DNA of 64,000 nucleotides from Hyunsoonleella aquatilis (GTDB lineage Bacteria > Bacteroidota > Bacteroidia > Flavobacteriales > Flavobacteriaceae). Within the stretch, counting starts at the first letter, position 1, and each line of letters opens with the position of its first letter. Positions 49,746 to 58,155 of the stretch are shown here, in pieces. The translations under genes were made by a program, and so were the position numbers. A model generated the notes under the pieces. It searched no databases. It was not told the origin of the DNA and saw only the letters and a program-made list of their open reading frames with translations. The DNA lies in contig NZ_JACNMF010000004.1 in NCBI RefSeq assembly GCF_014270105.1, positions 186,001 through 250,000 on the forward strand, given 5' to 3'.

Positions 49746-50285
49746 CTACTTTTCAGACAGATGAATCATTGCAAAAATAGCGTAGTTTATCATATCCTGA
49801 TAATTTGCATCTATACCTTCGCTCACCAAGGTTTTACCTTGATTATCCTCAATTTGCTTTACACGTAACAACTTTTGCAAAATCAAATCTGTTAAGCTGC
49901 TTACCCGCATATCGCGCCACGCTTCGCCATAATCATGGTTTTTGTTCTCCATCAATTTTTTGGTGATGGTAACGTGCTTCTCGTACAGTTCCAAAGCTTC
50001 CTCGGTGGTCATATCGGGTTGCTCTACTACTCCTTTTTCCAACTGAATCAAAGCCATAACACAATAGTTGATAATGCCGATAAACTCACTTTCCTGTCCC
50101 TCATCCACCTTTTGAACCGCATTCTGTTGCAAGCCCCGAATGCGTTGCGCTTTAATAAAAATTTGATCGGTTAAAGAAGGTAATCTTAAAATGCGCCAGG
50201 CACTTCCGTAATCAGTCATTTTCTTAACAAATAAATTTTTACAGGTATCGATTACGGCGTCATATTGTTTTGAGGTATCTTGCAT
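49746..50285 (-). CDS. DUF1599-domain protein
   Basis: A 179-residue soluble, helical protein with two DUF1599 repeats. Each has the pattern MTDYGSAWRILRLPSLTDQI and NHDYGEAWRDMRVSSLTDLI with a following K-x-x-R-(V/I)-K/R-x-(I/L) helix. The conserved D-Y-G-x-A-W and E/D residues suggest a nucleotide- or phosphate-binding all-alpha fold, perhaps MazG-like. No function is established. It is the first gene of the minus-strand run toward tpiA, divergent from folP. Confidence 0.88.
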   Translation of the reverse strand: MQDTSKQYDAVIDTCKNLFVKKMTDYGSAWRILRLPSLTDQIFIKAQRIRGLQQNAVQKVDEGQESEFIGIINYCVMALIQLEKGVVEQPDMTTEEALELYEKHVTITKKLMENKNHDYGEAWRDMRVSSLTDLILQKLLRVKQIEDNQGKTLVSEGIDANYQDMINYAIFAMIHLSEK

Positions 50286-50405
50286 TCAAATATTGTATTT
50301 TGCGTAAATTTCGCATAAAAAAGTGTAACGTTCAAGGTTTAAAGTTTAAAGTTTTTAAGCCCTGTTGATAACCCTGAATTCAAAACAACAAACCTAAAAC
50401 CATCG

Positions 50406-51233
50406 ATGACCATAAATTGCAAAGGCCAACTGATTAATTTATCCACCCCAAAGGTGATGGGCGTGCTCAACGTTACCCCGGATTCCTTTTACGATGGCGG
50501 TAAATACAAAGACGAAGCTTCCATTTTCAACCAAGTGGAACAGATGCTCACGGAAGGTGCCACATTTATTGATGTTGGCGCATATAGCTCCCGACCCAAT
50601 GCAGAGCATGTGAGCGAGGATGAAGAACTAAGCCGAATTTTACCAATTGTTGAATTAATTTTGAAACGATTTCCGGAGGCATTAATTTCTATAGATACGT
50701 TTCGAAGTACTGTTGCCAAAAACTGTATTGAAGCAGGTGCCGCTTTGGTTAATGACATTTCTGCCGGACAATTGGATGATAAGATGATGCCAACCATTGC
50801 CGAGTTACAAGTGCCATATGTCATGATGCACATGCGAGGCACGCCACAAACGATGCAAAGCCTCACGGATTATGAAGATTTAACCAAAGACATTTTATTT
50901 TACTTTTCTGAACGCATCAGTGTTGCCAGAGATTTGGGCATTACGGACGTGATTATTGACCCTGGCTTCGGATTTGCCAAAACTTTGGAACAGAATTTTG
51001 AACTGTTAAACCAACTGAAACTGTTCAAAATGATTGAAAAGCCATTGCTGGTTGGGGTTTCCAGAAAATCCATGATTTATAAAACCTTAGGAAATTCGCC
51101 TCAAGAAGCTTTGAATGGCACTTCGGTTTTAAATACAATTGCGTTACAAAAGGGCGCGTCCATTTTACGGGTGCATGATGTGAAGGAGGCTGTGGAATGT
51201 ATAAAATTGGTGGAGGCTCTTAAAACGAAATAA
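50406..51233 (+). CDS. folP: Dihydropteroate synthase
   Basis: A 275-residue TIM-barrel enzyme. Hallmarks are GVLNVTPDSFYDGGKY (about residues 18 to 33), FIDVGAYSSRPNA (loop 2), SIDTFRSTVA, VNDISAG, MMHMRGTPQTMQ, DPGFGFAKT and VGVSRKSMI. It joins p-aminobenzoate to the pterin precursor in folate synthesis and is the target of sulfonamides. It is divergent from the DUF1599 gene. A repeat element begins 10 bp after its stop. Confidence 0.96.
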   Translation: MTINCKGQLINLSTPKVMGVLNVTPDSFYDGGKYKDEASIFNQVEQMLTEGATFIDVGAYSSRPNAEHVSEDEELSRILPIVELILKRFPEALISIDTFRSTVAKNCIEAGAALVNDISAGQLDDKMMPTIAELQVPYVMMHMRGTPQTMQSLTDYEDLTKDILFYFSERISVARDLGITDVIIDPGFGFAKTLEQNFELLNQLKLFKMIEKPLLVGVSRKSMIYKTLGNSPQEALNGTSVLNTIALQKGASILRVHDVKEAVECIKLVEALKTK

Positions 51234-51242
51234 TAACTGAAA

Positions 51243-51326
51243 ACACCTCCCTGACTCCCTCCTTCTTAGGAGGGACACTCGTGCACAACAGTTTCCCCTC
51301 TATAAAGAGGGGATTAAGGGGTGTGT
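51243..51326. repeat. Palindromic repeat, left flank of the DUF559 cassette
   Basis: The ends are inverted (ACACCTCCCT ... AGGGGTGTGT). Inside are two hairpins, CCCTCC-TTCTTA-GGAGGG and CCCCTC-TATAAA-GAGGGG, so a folded strand would form a three-way junction. A second copy, split by other DNA, lies at 51713-51843. Confidence 0.75.
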
Positions 51327-51340
51327 CATCAGAATAAAAG

Positions 51341-51739
51341 ATGAAAATCCATTACAACCCAAAACTCAAAGAACTTGCAAGACAACTTCGAAATAATTCC
51401 ACGAAGTCTGAAATCAAACTATGGACTTATTTAAGAAGAAAACAAATGCATGGTTACGATTTTCACAGACAAAAACCCATTGATAATTATATTGTTGATT
51501 TCTTTTGCAATAAACTGCAATTGGCTATTGAATGCGATGGTTATTCACATGAAATAATCGAAGTATTTGAAAAAGATATAAAGAAAACCAAACGTTTAAA
51601 CGAATTAGGAATTCATGTCCTGAGATTTTCAGATTATCAAATTATGAATGATATTGACAATGTGATTAGGGCTATTGAAGATTATATTTTTAGATTTGAA
51701 GAAAATAATTTTACACCTCCCTCACTCCCTCCTTATTAG
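51341..51739 (+). CDS. DUF559 endonuclease-domain protein
   Basis: A 132-residue protein of the Vsr-like/restriction-endonuclease-like fold: ARQLRNNSTKSEIKLWTYLRR, YDFHRQKPIDNYIVDFFC with the core D, LAIECDGYSHE with the E-x-D pair, and VLRFSDYQIMNDI. This family often occurs as single genes scattered between housekeeping genes, with no known target. The last eight residues (TPPSLPPY) are encoded by the repeat on its right. It is flanked on both sides by the same palindromic repeat, which suggests that gene and repeat move together. Confidence 0.85.
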   Translation: MKIHYNPKLKELARQLRNNSTKSEIKLWTYLRRKQMHGYDFHRQKPIDNYIVDFFCNKLQLAIECDGYSHEIIEVFEKDIKKTKRLNELGIHVLRFSDYQIMNDIDNVIRAIEDYIFRFEENNFTPPSLPPY

Positions 51740-51843
51740 GAAGGACACTCATACTCTTAAAAAGAAAGTGTTAATGAAACTACTATATTTTAAACATCAG
51801 ACGCAACAAGTCCCCTCTAAAAAGAGGGGATTAGGGGTGTGTA
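51713..51843. repeat. Palindromic repeat, right flank of the DUF559 cassette, interrupted
   Basis: The left half (ACACCTCCCTCACTCCCTCC, 51713-51732, plus the TTATTAGGAAGG loop region) and the right half (CCCCTC-TAAAAA-GAGGGG with AGGGGTGTGT, to 51843) match the copy at 51243-51326. About 50 bp including a new ATG lie between the halves. The right half is read through as coding sequence of the next lipoprotein. Confidence 0.7.
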
Positions 51844-52502
51844 TTTTTATGCTAACCCTTCTTATGTTTTCCTGTGGAAATGAGCGCGAGCTCCAACTAC
51901 CTCAAATTGAAAAAGCAGATATCACCAAAATTCAGGACGTTTCGGTGGCATATTTATTTTATGATGAAACCCAACCCGATAGCGTTTTATTAAATAGAAA
52001 AAACCTTATCAGCACCACCAATTGGCTAATCAACGTAGATAAACGTTTGACACTGAAACAGGCGATTCCGCATATCAAATACCTTCAAGAAAAGAAACAG
52101 AATTCCAGCCATAAAAATGAAAAAGCCAAAAACTATTTTACCTGCCATGATTTGAGCATCAATAATTTGGGGTTTATGGAGTTTACGGATGTTGTTTATG
52201 AATTTAATACAGAAAATGAAAGTGAACCTGACTTAAATGCTGTTCCATCCATCTTTTTTGCAGAAATTAATTCTTTTAATGATATTCAATTAGAAATTCT
52301 ATTCTTTGAACATGTTGACAATATAAAAATCAGCTTTGATAGATTTCTAGAGCTAATCGATGAAACTAGAAAAGGCTTAGTTGTGAAGTTAAAATTCTCA
52401 TCAAATATTACTTTTCAAGAATATGTAACTATAAAATCAGAGTTAATCAAAAGAGAATCTCACGACGTTCAGTTTTTCAACTATGAACTTATATTTAATT
52501 AA
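51774..52502 (+). CDS. Lipoprotein whose signal region contains a repeat-derived insert
   Basis: A 242-residue protein from the ATG at 51774. The peptide begins MKLLYFKHQT, continues with QQVPSKKRGLGVC encoded by the repeat half, and then gives the hydrophobic stretch IFMLTLLMFSC with a lipobox cysteine. The insert thus sits in front of the hydrophobic core of the signal peptide. Starting at the ATG at 51850 would leave too short a signal, and the frame is open upstream to 51675. The mature part (residues 38 to 242) shows no recognisable domain. Whether the protein is still exported is uncertain. Confidence 0.65.
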   Translation: MKLLYFKHQTQQVPSKKRGLGVCIFMLTLLMFSCGNERELQLPQIEKADITKIQDVSVAYLFYDETQPDSVLLNRKNLISTTNWLINVDKRLTLKQAIPHIKYLQEKKQNSSHKNEKAKNYFTCHDLSINNLGFMEFTDVVYEFNTENESEPDLNAVPSIFFAEINSFNDIQLEILFFEHVDNIKISFDRFLELIDETRKGLVVKLKFSSNITFQEYVTIKSELIKRESHDVQFFNYELIFN

Positions 52503-52537
52503 CCACAATTTCTTAAATTTACCAAAACCATTGGCCT

Positions 52538-53323
52538 TTGGACATCTTTGATGACATTCTCAACCTACGCTTTATAGATTACCTTGATGTGGTCCTAGTG
52601 GCCCTCCTGCTCTACTACCTTTATAAATTGGTAAAAGGCACTGTGGCCATCAACATTTTCCTCGGTATTATTATCATTTACGGCGCATGGCGATTGACGG
52701 AATTCCTGAATATGGAACTGCTTTCAGGGATTTTCGGAGGTTTTATGAAAGTGGGTATTATTGCCCTGATCGTCGTATTTCAACCCGAAATTCGAAAGTT
52801 TTTATTGATGGTAGGCTCCACCAATTTTGGACGACGGCGCAAGTTTTTGCAACAACTAAAATTCCTTAAAACCGAGGGCACAGACGACACCAATGTGGAT
52901 GCCATCATTTCGGCCTGCAGTAAAATGTCCATGTCCAAGACCGGGGCATTAATCGTTTTTGAGCGCAACAATAATCTGGATTTTTTATCCTCCTCGGGTG
53001 ATGAGATGAATATTAAAGTCACCCAGCCCATTATTGAAAGTATCTTCTTTAAGAACAGCCCATTGCACGATGGCGCTATTATCATCAGCAATAACATCGT
53101 AAAAGCCACACGTGTGGTACTGCCCGTAAACAATGAAAAACATATCCCACAGCGTTTTGGCTTGCGCCACCGCGCAGCAATCGGCATCACCGAAAAAACA
53201 GATGCTTTGGCACTGGCCGTGAGCGAGGAAACCGGACATATTTCCTATTTTAAGGATGGCGAATTTGTAGTGTTTGAAGATACCACAGAACTCGCAAAAA
53301 TGATTAAGAACGATTTGGCCTAA
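52538..53323 (+). CDS. cdaA: Diadenylate cyclase (CdaA/DacA type)
   Basis: A 261-residue c-di-AMP synthase. Three membrane spans at the N-terminus (YLDVVLVALLLYYLYKLV, AINIFLGIIIIYGAW, GFMKVGIIALIVVF) precede a DAC domain with the active-site motifs SPLHDGAIII (DGA, about residues 190 to 192) and FGLRHRAAIG (RHR, about 220 to 222). The gene starts with TTG at 52538; no in-frame ATG precedes the first span. c-di-AMP controls potassium and osmotic balance. Its stop overlaps the start of the DUF3667 gene by one base (TAATG). Confidence 0.92.
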   Translation: MDIFDDILNLRFIDYLDVVLVALLLYYLYKLVKGTVAINIFLGIIIIYGAWRLTEFLNMELLSGIFGGFMKVGIIALIVVFQPEIRKFLLMVGSTNFGRRRKFLQQLKFLKTEGTDDTNVDAIISACSKMSMSKTGALIVFERNNNLDFLSSSGDEMNIKVTQPIIESIFFKNSPLHDGAIIISNNIVKATRVVLPVNNEKHIPQRFGLRHRAAIGITEKTDALALAVSEETGHISYFKDGEFVVFEDTTELAKMIKNDLA

Positions 53324-54147
53324 TGCAATGCAAAAACTGCCATACGACTTTAACTTCTGAAAGTGATTTTTGCCATGCTTGTGGCGCAAAAGTGATTCGG
53401 AAACGATTGACATTAAAAAACTTGGCCCAGCATATTGGCGAAACTTTTTTTAATTACGACAATAAGCTTTTCCAAACTATTATTGACTTGTTTAAAGCCC
53501 CGGAAGCGGTAATCGACAGTTACGTTAGCGGCATCCGTAAGCGTTATATAAACCCCATAAGCTTTTTCGGTATTTCTTTAACACTAACGGGATTCAACAT
53601 TTTCATTATCAGGAAGTTCTATAAGAAATATCTTGATGCCTCCAACTTGTTTCAAAGTTCAGAAATGTATTCCAATGAAGCTTCGAAGCAAATCATGGAA
53701 TCCTCGGCTGATTTTTCTTTGGAATATTCATCCCTTATTTATGCATCGATGATTCCAATTTTTGCATTGATTTCGTGGGTGGTTTTCATCAATAAAAGAT
53801 ACAACTATACCGAACATTTGGTAACCTACATGTACAGCATGTCGCTATATTCCATTGTATCGGTATTTTTGGGGCTGGCCATACTTTTGATTCACCCCAA
53901 CAGCTACATGCCATTTAGTGCTTTTTTCTATGTCGTGGCCATGTTATACCATTGCTTTTTGCTAAAACGACTATTCCGACTAAGCAACCACGAACTGCTT
54001 TTTAAAACACTATTGTTTTTGGTACTGTTCTTTATTGCCTATGTCGTCTTTTCAGTAATTATCGGTGTGCTTATGGCTGTCTCAATGTATTTTAGTGGGG
54101 ATTTACAAGAATTTATAGAAGCAAAAAAAGCAAGTGGTGGCGGTTAA
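53323..54147 (+). CDS. DUF3667-family membrane protein with zinc ribbon
   Basis: A 274-residue protein. The N-terminus is a zinc ribbon with two CxxC pairs (CKNCHTT, CHACGAK), followed by FNYDNKLFQTIIDLFKAPEAV, typical of DUF3667 proteins (cited by its core NKLFQTIIDLFKAPE). Four or five membrane spans fill the rest. The function of the family is unknown. Its start overlaps the diadenylate cyclase stop (TAATG), so the two are translationally coupled, which may hint at a shared role in membrane or osmotic control. Confidence 0.87.
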   Translation: MQCKNCHTTLTSESDFCHACGAKVIRKRLTLKNLAQHIGETFFNYDNKLFQTIIDLFKAPEAVIDSYVSGIRKRYINPISFFGISLTLTGFNIFIIRKFYKKYLDASNLFQSSEMYSNEASKQIMESSADFSLEYSSLIYASMIPIFALISWVVFINKRYNYTEHLVTYMYSMSLYSIVSVFLGLAILLIHPNSYMPFSAFFYVVAMLYHCFLLKRLFRLSNHELLFKTLLFLVLFFIAYVVFSVIIGVLMAVSMYFSGDLQEFIEAKKASGGG

Positions 54148-54316
54148 TTATCCCAAAGCTTCCTTATTAAAAAATTTTGCAGGATTTTTGCTGACAAGCC
54201 TTGTTTTTAACCCGAGAAATATCTGTTCAAGACTTTATGACTCCTAAGCAGCATTAATTCTATATACAGTAAATGACAACAACTTTTAAAACGATTAGAG
54301 TTTACTACCATAATTT

Positions 54317-54402
54317 GGGCGTTACTTAAAGGTCTATCTTTCCGTTACCACTCCTCCCCCACTTACGTCGGATAGAGGGCTTTACACTGCAATCCCTAAC
54401 GC
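54317..54402. repeat. Dispersed intergenic repeat, copy C
   Basis: Begins GGGCGTTAC and ends AATCCCTAACGC, with GTCGGATAGAGGGCTTTACACT in place of the GTCGGGCT...CACT block (cited in part: GGGCTTTACACT). The internal part has no perfect palindrome. It lies in the 437-bp gap 54148-54584, which holds no gene. Confidence 0.6.
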
Positions 54403-54519
54403 AATTTAATCTACCAACATTTACCCCAAAAAAACACAAAGCTCATTTTTAGCAAGCCTAATACAAAAATAACAACCTCATTTACAATTAATTAAAAAAA
54501 ACAATCAAAAAAAGAATAG

Positions 54520-54538
54520 TTTTTTGATGACATTTTTG
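54520..54538 (+). promoter_or_regulatory. Shared 19-bp promoter motif, copy 2
   Basis: TTTTTTGATGACATTTTTG, identical to the complement of 45204-45222 and at nearly the same distance from its start codon (46 against 47 bp). It heads the lipoprotein, sigma factor and CHAT region. Confidence 0.55.
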
Positions 54539-54584
54539 ATGCTGTCTTTATGTAAAAGTGTGTAATCACTAAAAATACTTACAA

Positions 54585-55667
54585 ATGCGAGCTATCAAAA
54601 CTACAATTGTATGTCTTATAATTGGTTTTCTAAACTACTCATGCGGACAGATAACTAAGAATTCACAAGACAACACTATCCAACTTAATGGAAAAACTTA
54701 CACTTTAAAAGAAGTTGAGCCATCTAGCAACAAAACAGAACCTAAAATCATTTTTCACAAAATTGACGATACTCAAAGAAACATGGTTATGTGCTATCAA
54801 CCCATACCAAGTGACTGGAAATATCTGGATAAGTTAGATGAAGATGGTGCTTATATTAAAGGTAATAACAACGTGAGAGTATTAATGCCAAGAAATAATT
54901 TGTTTGTGTATTCTCAATTACCTGGTTATAACCAAATGATGGCTGAAGTTGGGCATCAAATAAAGCCCTTAAAAAGTGCTGAACAATTAGTAAAAGAAGA
55001 ATTAACTCCTCTATTTTCTAAAGATGGCATTAATCTTCTTAAACAATACCACCTACCAAAACTAAAGGCTTACGATGAAAATTATGATGAAATGATGTTT
55101 ACATCTGTACCACAACAAAAATCATTTGAAGTATTAGCCACAGAATGGGGTGACAATAAAGGCAATAGATTGTTACTTATAATTCGCCAATATATTAGCT
55201 ACACTCAAGAAGCTTGTAATTGGGGCTATATGGTTAATATGCTTGATGCTCCAAAAACATATTTTGAAACCGCAAAAAGCAATTATATATACAGTCTAGA
55301 AAACACTAAGTATAATCCACAATGGCGATATGCATGCTATATGGAAGATGCAAAAAAAGCTGCGCAAGCTGGAAAATTACACCAACAACGTATGGCAAAT
55401 TTACGTGCCGAAGGACAACGCATTATTGAAAGGGGAAAAGCACATAGTGCCATGGTAGATGTTAATCATAAACGTTTTATGGATTCGCATTTGGAAAGAC
55501 AAACAGTTTCAACAGGAGGCGCCAACTATCAAGTTGATGCTGGTAGTAATGTGTATTGGATAAATTCTAATGGTGAATACATTCCTACCAACGATTTCAA
55601 TTTCGACCCCAATCTAGACCCTAATCTAAATAACCAAACATGGACCAAAGGAAATATTAAAAACTAA
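54585..55667 (+). CDS. Lipoprotein of unknown function, first gene of the CHAT-sigma region
   Basis: A 360-residue lipoprotein; the lipobox cysteine is about residue 20 (LNYSCGQ). The mature part is rich in glutamine, asparagine and tyrosine. A helical stretch AKKAAQAGKLHQQRMANLRA lies near residue 260, and a C-terminal module NVYWINSNGEYIPTNDFNFD ends in an N/D/P-rich tail. I recognise no characterised family. It is 12 bp upstream of the FN3 lipoprotein gene and preceded by the shared 19-bp motif, so it is probably the first gene of an induced surface-protein operon. Confidence 0.7.
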   Translation: MRAIKTTIVCLIIGFLNYSCGQITKNSQDNTIQLNGKTYTLKEVEPSSNKTEPKIIFHKIDDTQRNMVMCYQPIPSDWKYLDKLDEDGAYIKGNNNVRVLMPRNNLFVYSQLPGYNQMMAEVGHQIKPLKSAEQLVKEELTPLFSKDGINLLKQYHLPKLKAYDENYDEMMFTSVPQQKSFEVLATEWGDNKGNRLLLIIRQYISYTQEACNWGYMVNMLDAPKTYFETAKSNYIYSLENTKYNPQWRYACYMEDAKKAAQAGKLHQQRMANLRAEGQRIIERGKAHSAMVDVNHKRFMDSHLERQTVSTGGANYQVDAGSNVYWINSNGEYIPTNDFNFDPNLDPNLNNQTWTKGNIKN

Positions 55668-55679
55668 AAAGACATAACC

Positions 55680-56396
55680 ATGAAAAAATTTATATACACA
55701 TTCGCAATACTATTTTTATTAACCAACTGTTCATCTGAAGATGATAGCAATGATCCTAATAATCGAAATCCTGGTCCGTTTTCAGTAACAATTCTAGATG
55801 TATTTATTGATGGTGCTGATATTGAATGGACTGAAGCTATAGATCTTGATGATGATCCTGTTACCTATTCAATTTATTTAAATGAAGTGCTTATCTCAAC
55901 TGGAGGGACAACGCTAAACTATGCCTTTACAGGTTTAGAACCTGAAACGGTTTATGATGGCTATATACTGGCAGATGATGGTAATGGAGGTACATCACAG
56001 GCCAATTTCTTTTTTGAAACAGAGCCTGAAACATTAGTTTTTACTGTAGATGCATCAGATTGGATTTGGGATAGCTCCCCAGAAGCAGGAGGTACGCGTG
56101 AAGTTAGAGGTGCAGGTTTTGAAATACCTTATTATGAAAACGCAGTATCTTATCAAATTGAAATTTTAAACTACTCAATAACTTGGGTAGATGGTACTGT
56201 AGATACTCAAACAGGTGTTTATACATGGACTAACGAATCTCAAAACGATCCGATTTATGTATTGCTAAGTGATAGCAGTAAATATGTCGCTTCTCTAACT
56301 GGTATTTCTATCAATACCGTAAACCCAGATTATAATGATTTTATAGACTCCATCACTTCTAGAGAAGGTGAGGCACAAGTAATCATTACTTTTTAA
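55680..56396 (+). CDS. FN3-like surface lipoprotein, paralogue of the gene at 44437
   Basis: A 238-residue lipoprotein. The lipobox cysteine is about residue 17 (LLTNCSSEDDSND), with the acidic tail typical of surface-exposed lipoproteins. A fibronectin type III-like domain spans about residues 30 to 112 (IEWTEAIDLDDDPVTYSI, FTGLEPETVYDGYILADDG). The C-terminal part (DASDWIWDSSPEAGG onward) is of unknown fold. It is paralogous to the lipoprotein at 44437, which shares the same upstream motif although it lies 10 kb away. The role is probably structural or adhesive. Confidence 0.8.
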   Translation: MKKFIYTFAILFLLTNCSSEDDSNDPNNRNPGPFSVTILDVFIDGADIEWTEAIDLDDDPVTYSIYLNEVLISTGGTTLNYAFTGLEPETVYDGYILADDGNGGTSQANFFFETEPETLVFTVDASDWIWDSSPEAGGTREVRGAGFEIPYYENAVSYQIEILNYSITWVDGTVDTQTGVYTWTNESQNDPIYVLLSDSSKYVASLTGISINTVNPDYNDFIDSITSREGEAQVIITF

Positions 56397-56531
56397 ATTC
56401 AACAATCAACTTATCTCAACAAACAATGCTAATTATAATCACAATGTGAATTTAAATGTAAATGGTACTTGGATCGAAGCTCAAATCAACAATTAAATTT
56501 TAATTAATCAATACATTATAAAATATTAATC

Positions 56532-58016
56532 ATGAAAAAAAATAAAATAACCACACTTTTTGTACTATGCCTTTTTTTATTCAATTTAGGCTGTAGTACA
56601 GACGAAGCCTCAAATGAGAGCCAAAACACAACTCCCATTATATCGAATCAAAGTTTTACTATAGCAGAAAATAATGCCATAGATGCTGTTATTGGCCAAA
56701 TTGTGGCAACAGATGCCGAAGGGGATAACCTTACCTTCTCTGGAGCAAATTCCGTGTTGAGCATTGCACCTAATGGCCAAATTACTGCCTTGACAGCATT
56801 TGACTTTGAAACAACCACCTCACATACCATAACTGTAACTGTAAGTGATGGTGAACTAAGCAGTACAGCAATCATCGCCGTAAATATTACCGATGTGCAA
56901 GAGAATACACGTCCTTTTATTACTACATGGCAAACCACTACTGCCAATGAGTCTATTTTCGTACCAACAAGAGCGAGTGAGTTTACCTATGACTATACCG
57001 TTGACTGGGGTGATGGCACTATAGAATCTGGAGTAACCGCAAATATCACACATACCTATGCTGCGGCAGGCACTTACCAAGTAGCTATTACAGGGACATT
57101 CCCAGCGATTTTTTTAGCCTCTCCAAGTCCGGCGAATTCAACCAAAATCATATCTATAGACCAATGGGGAGATATAGCGTGGCAATCGATGCGGGAAGCA
57201 TTTGCCTACTGTCCCAATTTAGAGGGGCAGGCAACAGACGTACCTGACCTATCAAATGTTACCGATATGGTACGGATGTTTCAAAATTCTGTTGTTTTTA
57301 ATCAAGACATTGGAAACTGGAATGTAAGCAATGTTACCACTATGAAGAGTATGTTTACCGACGCTGATGCCTTTAACCAAGACATTGGAAACTGGGATGT
57401 AAGCAATGTTACCGACATGGAGAATATGTTTGGTTCTGCTGATGCCTTTAACCAAAACATTGGAAACTGGGATGTAGGCAATGTAACCAATATGATACAG
57501 ATGTTTTACCGTAATCCTGTCTTTAACCAAGACATTGGAAACTGGGATGTAAGCAGTGTTACAAAAATGAACAGTATGTTTGAAGACGCTACTGCCTTTA
57601 ACCAAAACATTGGAAACTGGAATGTAAGCAGCGTTACCGACATGCGAGAAATGTTTCATCGCGCTATTGCCTTTAATCAAGACATCGGAAACTGGGATGT
57701 AAGCAGTGTTACCGATATGAGACTGATGTTTGAAGAAGCTTTTGTCTTTAACCAAAATATTGGAAACTGGGATGTAAGCAATGTAAACTCCATGTTAACC
57801 ATGTTTAATGGAGCCGTATCCTTTAATCAAAATATTAGTACTTGGGATGTAAGCAATGTTACCGATATGGCTTTTATGTTTCGAAATGCCACAAACTTTA
57901 ATCAGAACCTTACTGGTTGGTCTGTAGCAAACGTCACTAGCTGTGTTCAATTTAATGCAGGAAGTTCTGGGCTTTCTGATAGTAACCGCCCCAATTTTAC
58001 AAACTGTACGCCTTAG
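56532..58016 (+). CDS. BspA-like (DUF285) repeat surface lipoprotein with cadherin-like and PKD-like domains
   Basis: A 494-residue lipoprotein. The lipobox cysteine is about residue 21 (FNLGCSTDEA). Then come a cadherin-like domain (FTIAENNAIDAVIGQIVATD, cited here as 20 residues), a PKD-like segment (VDWGDGTIESG, ITHTYAAAGTYQV), and about nine 25-residue DUF285 repeats of the form FNQ(D/N)IGNWDVSNVTDM..MF. BspA-type proteins bind host or environmental surfaces in other Bacteroidota. The tandem 75-bp units could allow copy-number change. It directly precedes the sigma factor gene and is a plausible output of that regulator. Confidence 0.87.
   Translation: MKKNKITTLFVLCLFLFNLGCSTDEASNESQNTTPIISNQSFTIAENNAIDAVIGQIVATDAEGDNLTFSGANSVLSIAPNGQITALTAFDFETTTSHTITVTVSDGELSSTAIIAVNITDVQENTRPFITTWQTTTANESIFVPTRASEFTYDYTVDWGDGTIESGVTANITHTYAAAGTYQVAITGTFPAIFLASPSPANSTKIISIDQWGDIAWQSMREAFAYCPNLEGQATDVPDLSNVTDMVRMFQNSVVFNQDIGNWNVSNVTTMKSMFTDADAFNQDIGNWDVSNVTDMENMFGSADAFNQNIGNWDVGNVTNMIQMFYRNPVFNQDIGNWDVSSVTKMNSMFEDATAFNQNIGNWNVSSVTDMREMFHRAIAFNQDIGNWDVSSVTDMRLMFEEAFVFNQNIGNWDVSNVNSMLTMFNGAVSFNQNISTWDVSNVTDMAFMFRNATNFNQNLTGWSVANVTSCVQFNAGSSGLSDSNRPNFTNCTP
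57293..57915 (+). repeat. Tandem 75-bp repeats inside the BspA-like gene
   Basis: About eight to nine in-frame units, each containing TTTAA(C/T)CAA(G/A)ACATTGGAAAC, GGGATGTAAGCAATGTTACC and a MF codon pair. Identity between units is high in the first half and lower in the second. These are coding repeats, not a CRISPR array. Confidence 0.8.
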
Positions 58017-58155
58017 TTTAGATGAATAGAAATTAGTGATTTTTATTGAAAAAGGTATTACAGCAGATATACAGCTGATTGCAACCTTTGAGTAAGAATA
58101 AAGAGTCAAAAGTTTAAACATAAAAAGTGTATCTTTCTCATGCTATTAACAACTT

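Noticed and set aside
51675-51773. Upstream start of the lipoprotein gene at 51675
   Set aside because: This would overlap the DUF559 gene and give a long non-signal N-terminus derived from other coding and repeat DNA.
57252-57755. Long minus-strand open frame with a repeating VGNIAYIPVSNVLVKG pattern
   Set aside because: It is the antisense of the DUF285 tandem repeats of the BspA-like gene; the repeat keeps the opposite frame open. No start context or family similarity.
57293-57915. Regular 75-bp repeats that could suggest a CRISPR array
   Set aside because: The units are coding, in frame, diverged between copies, without unique spacers, and no cas gene is in the window.
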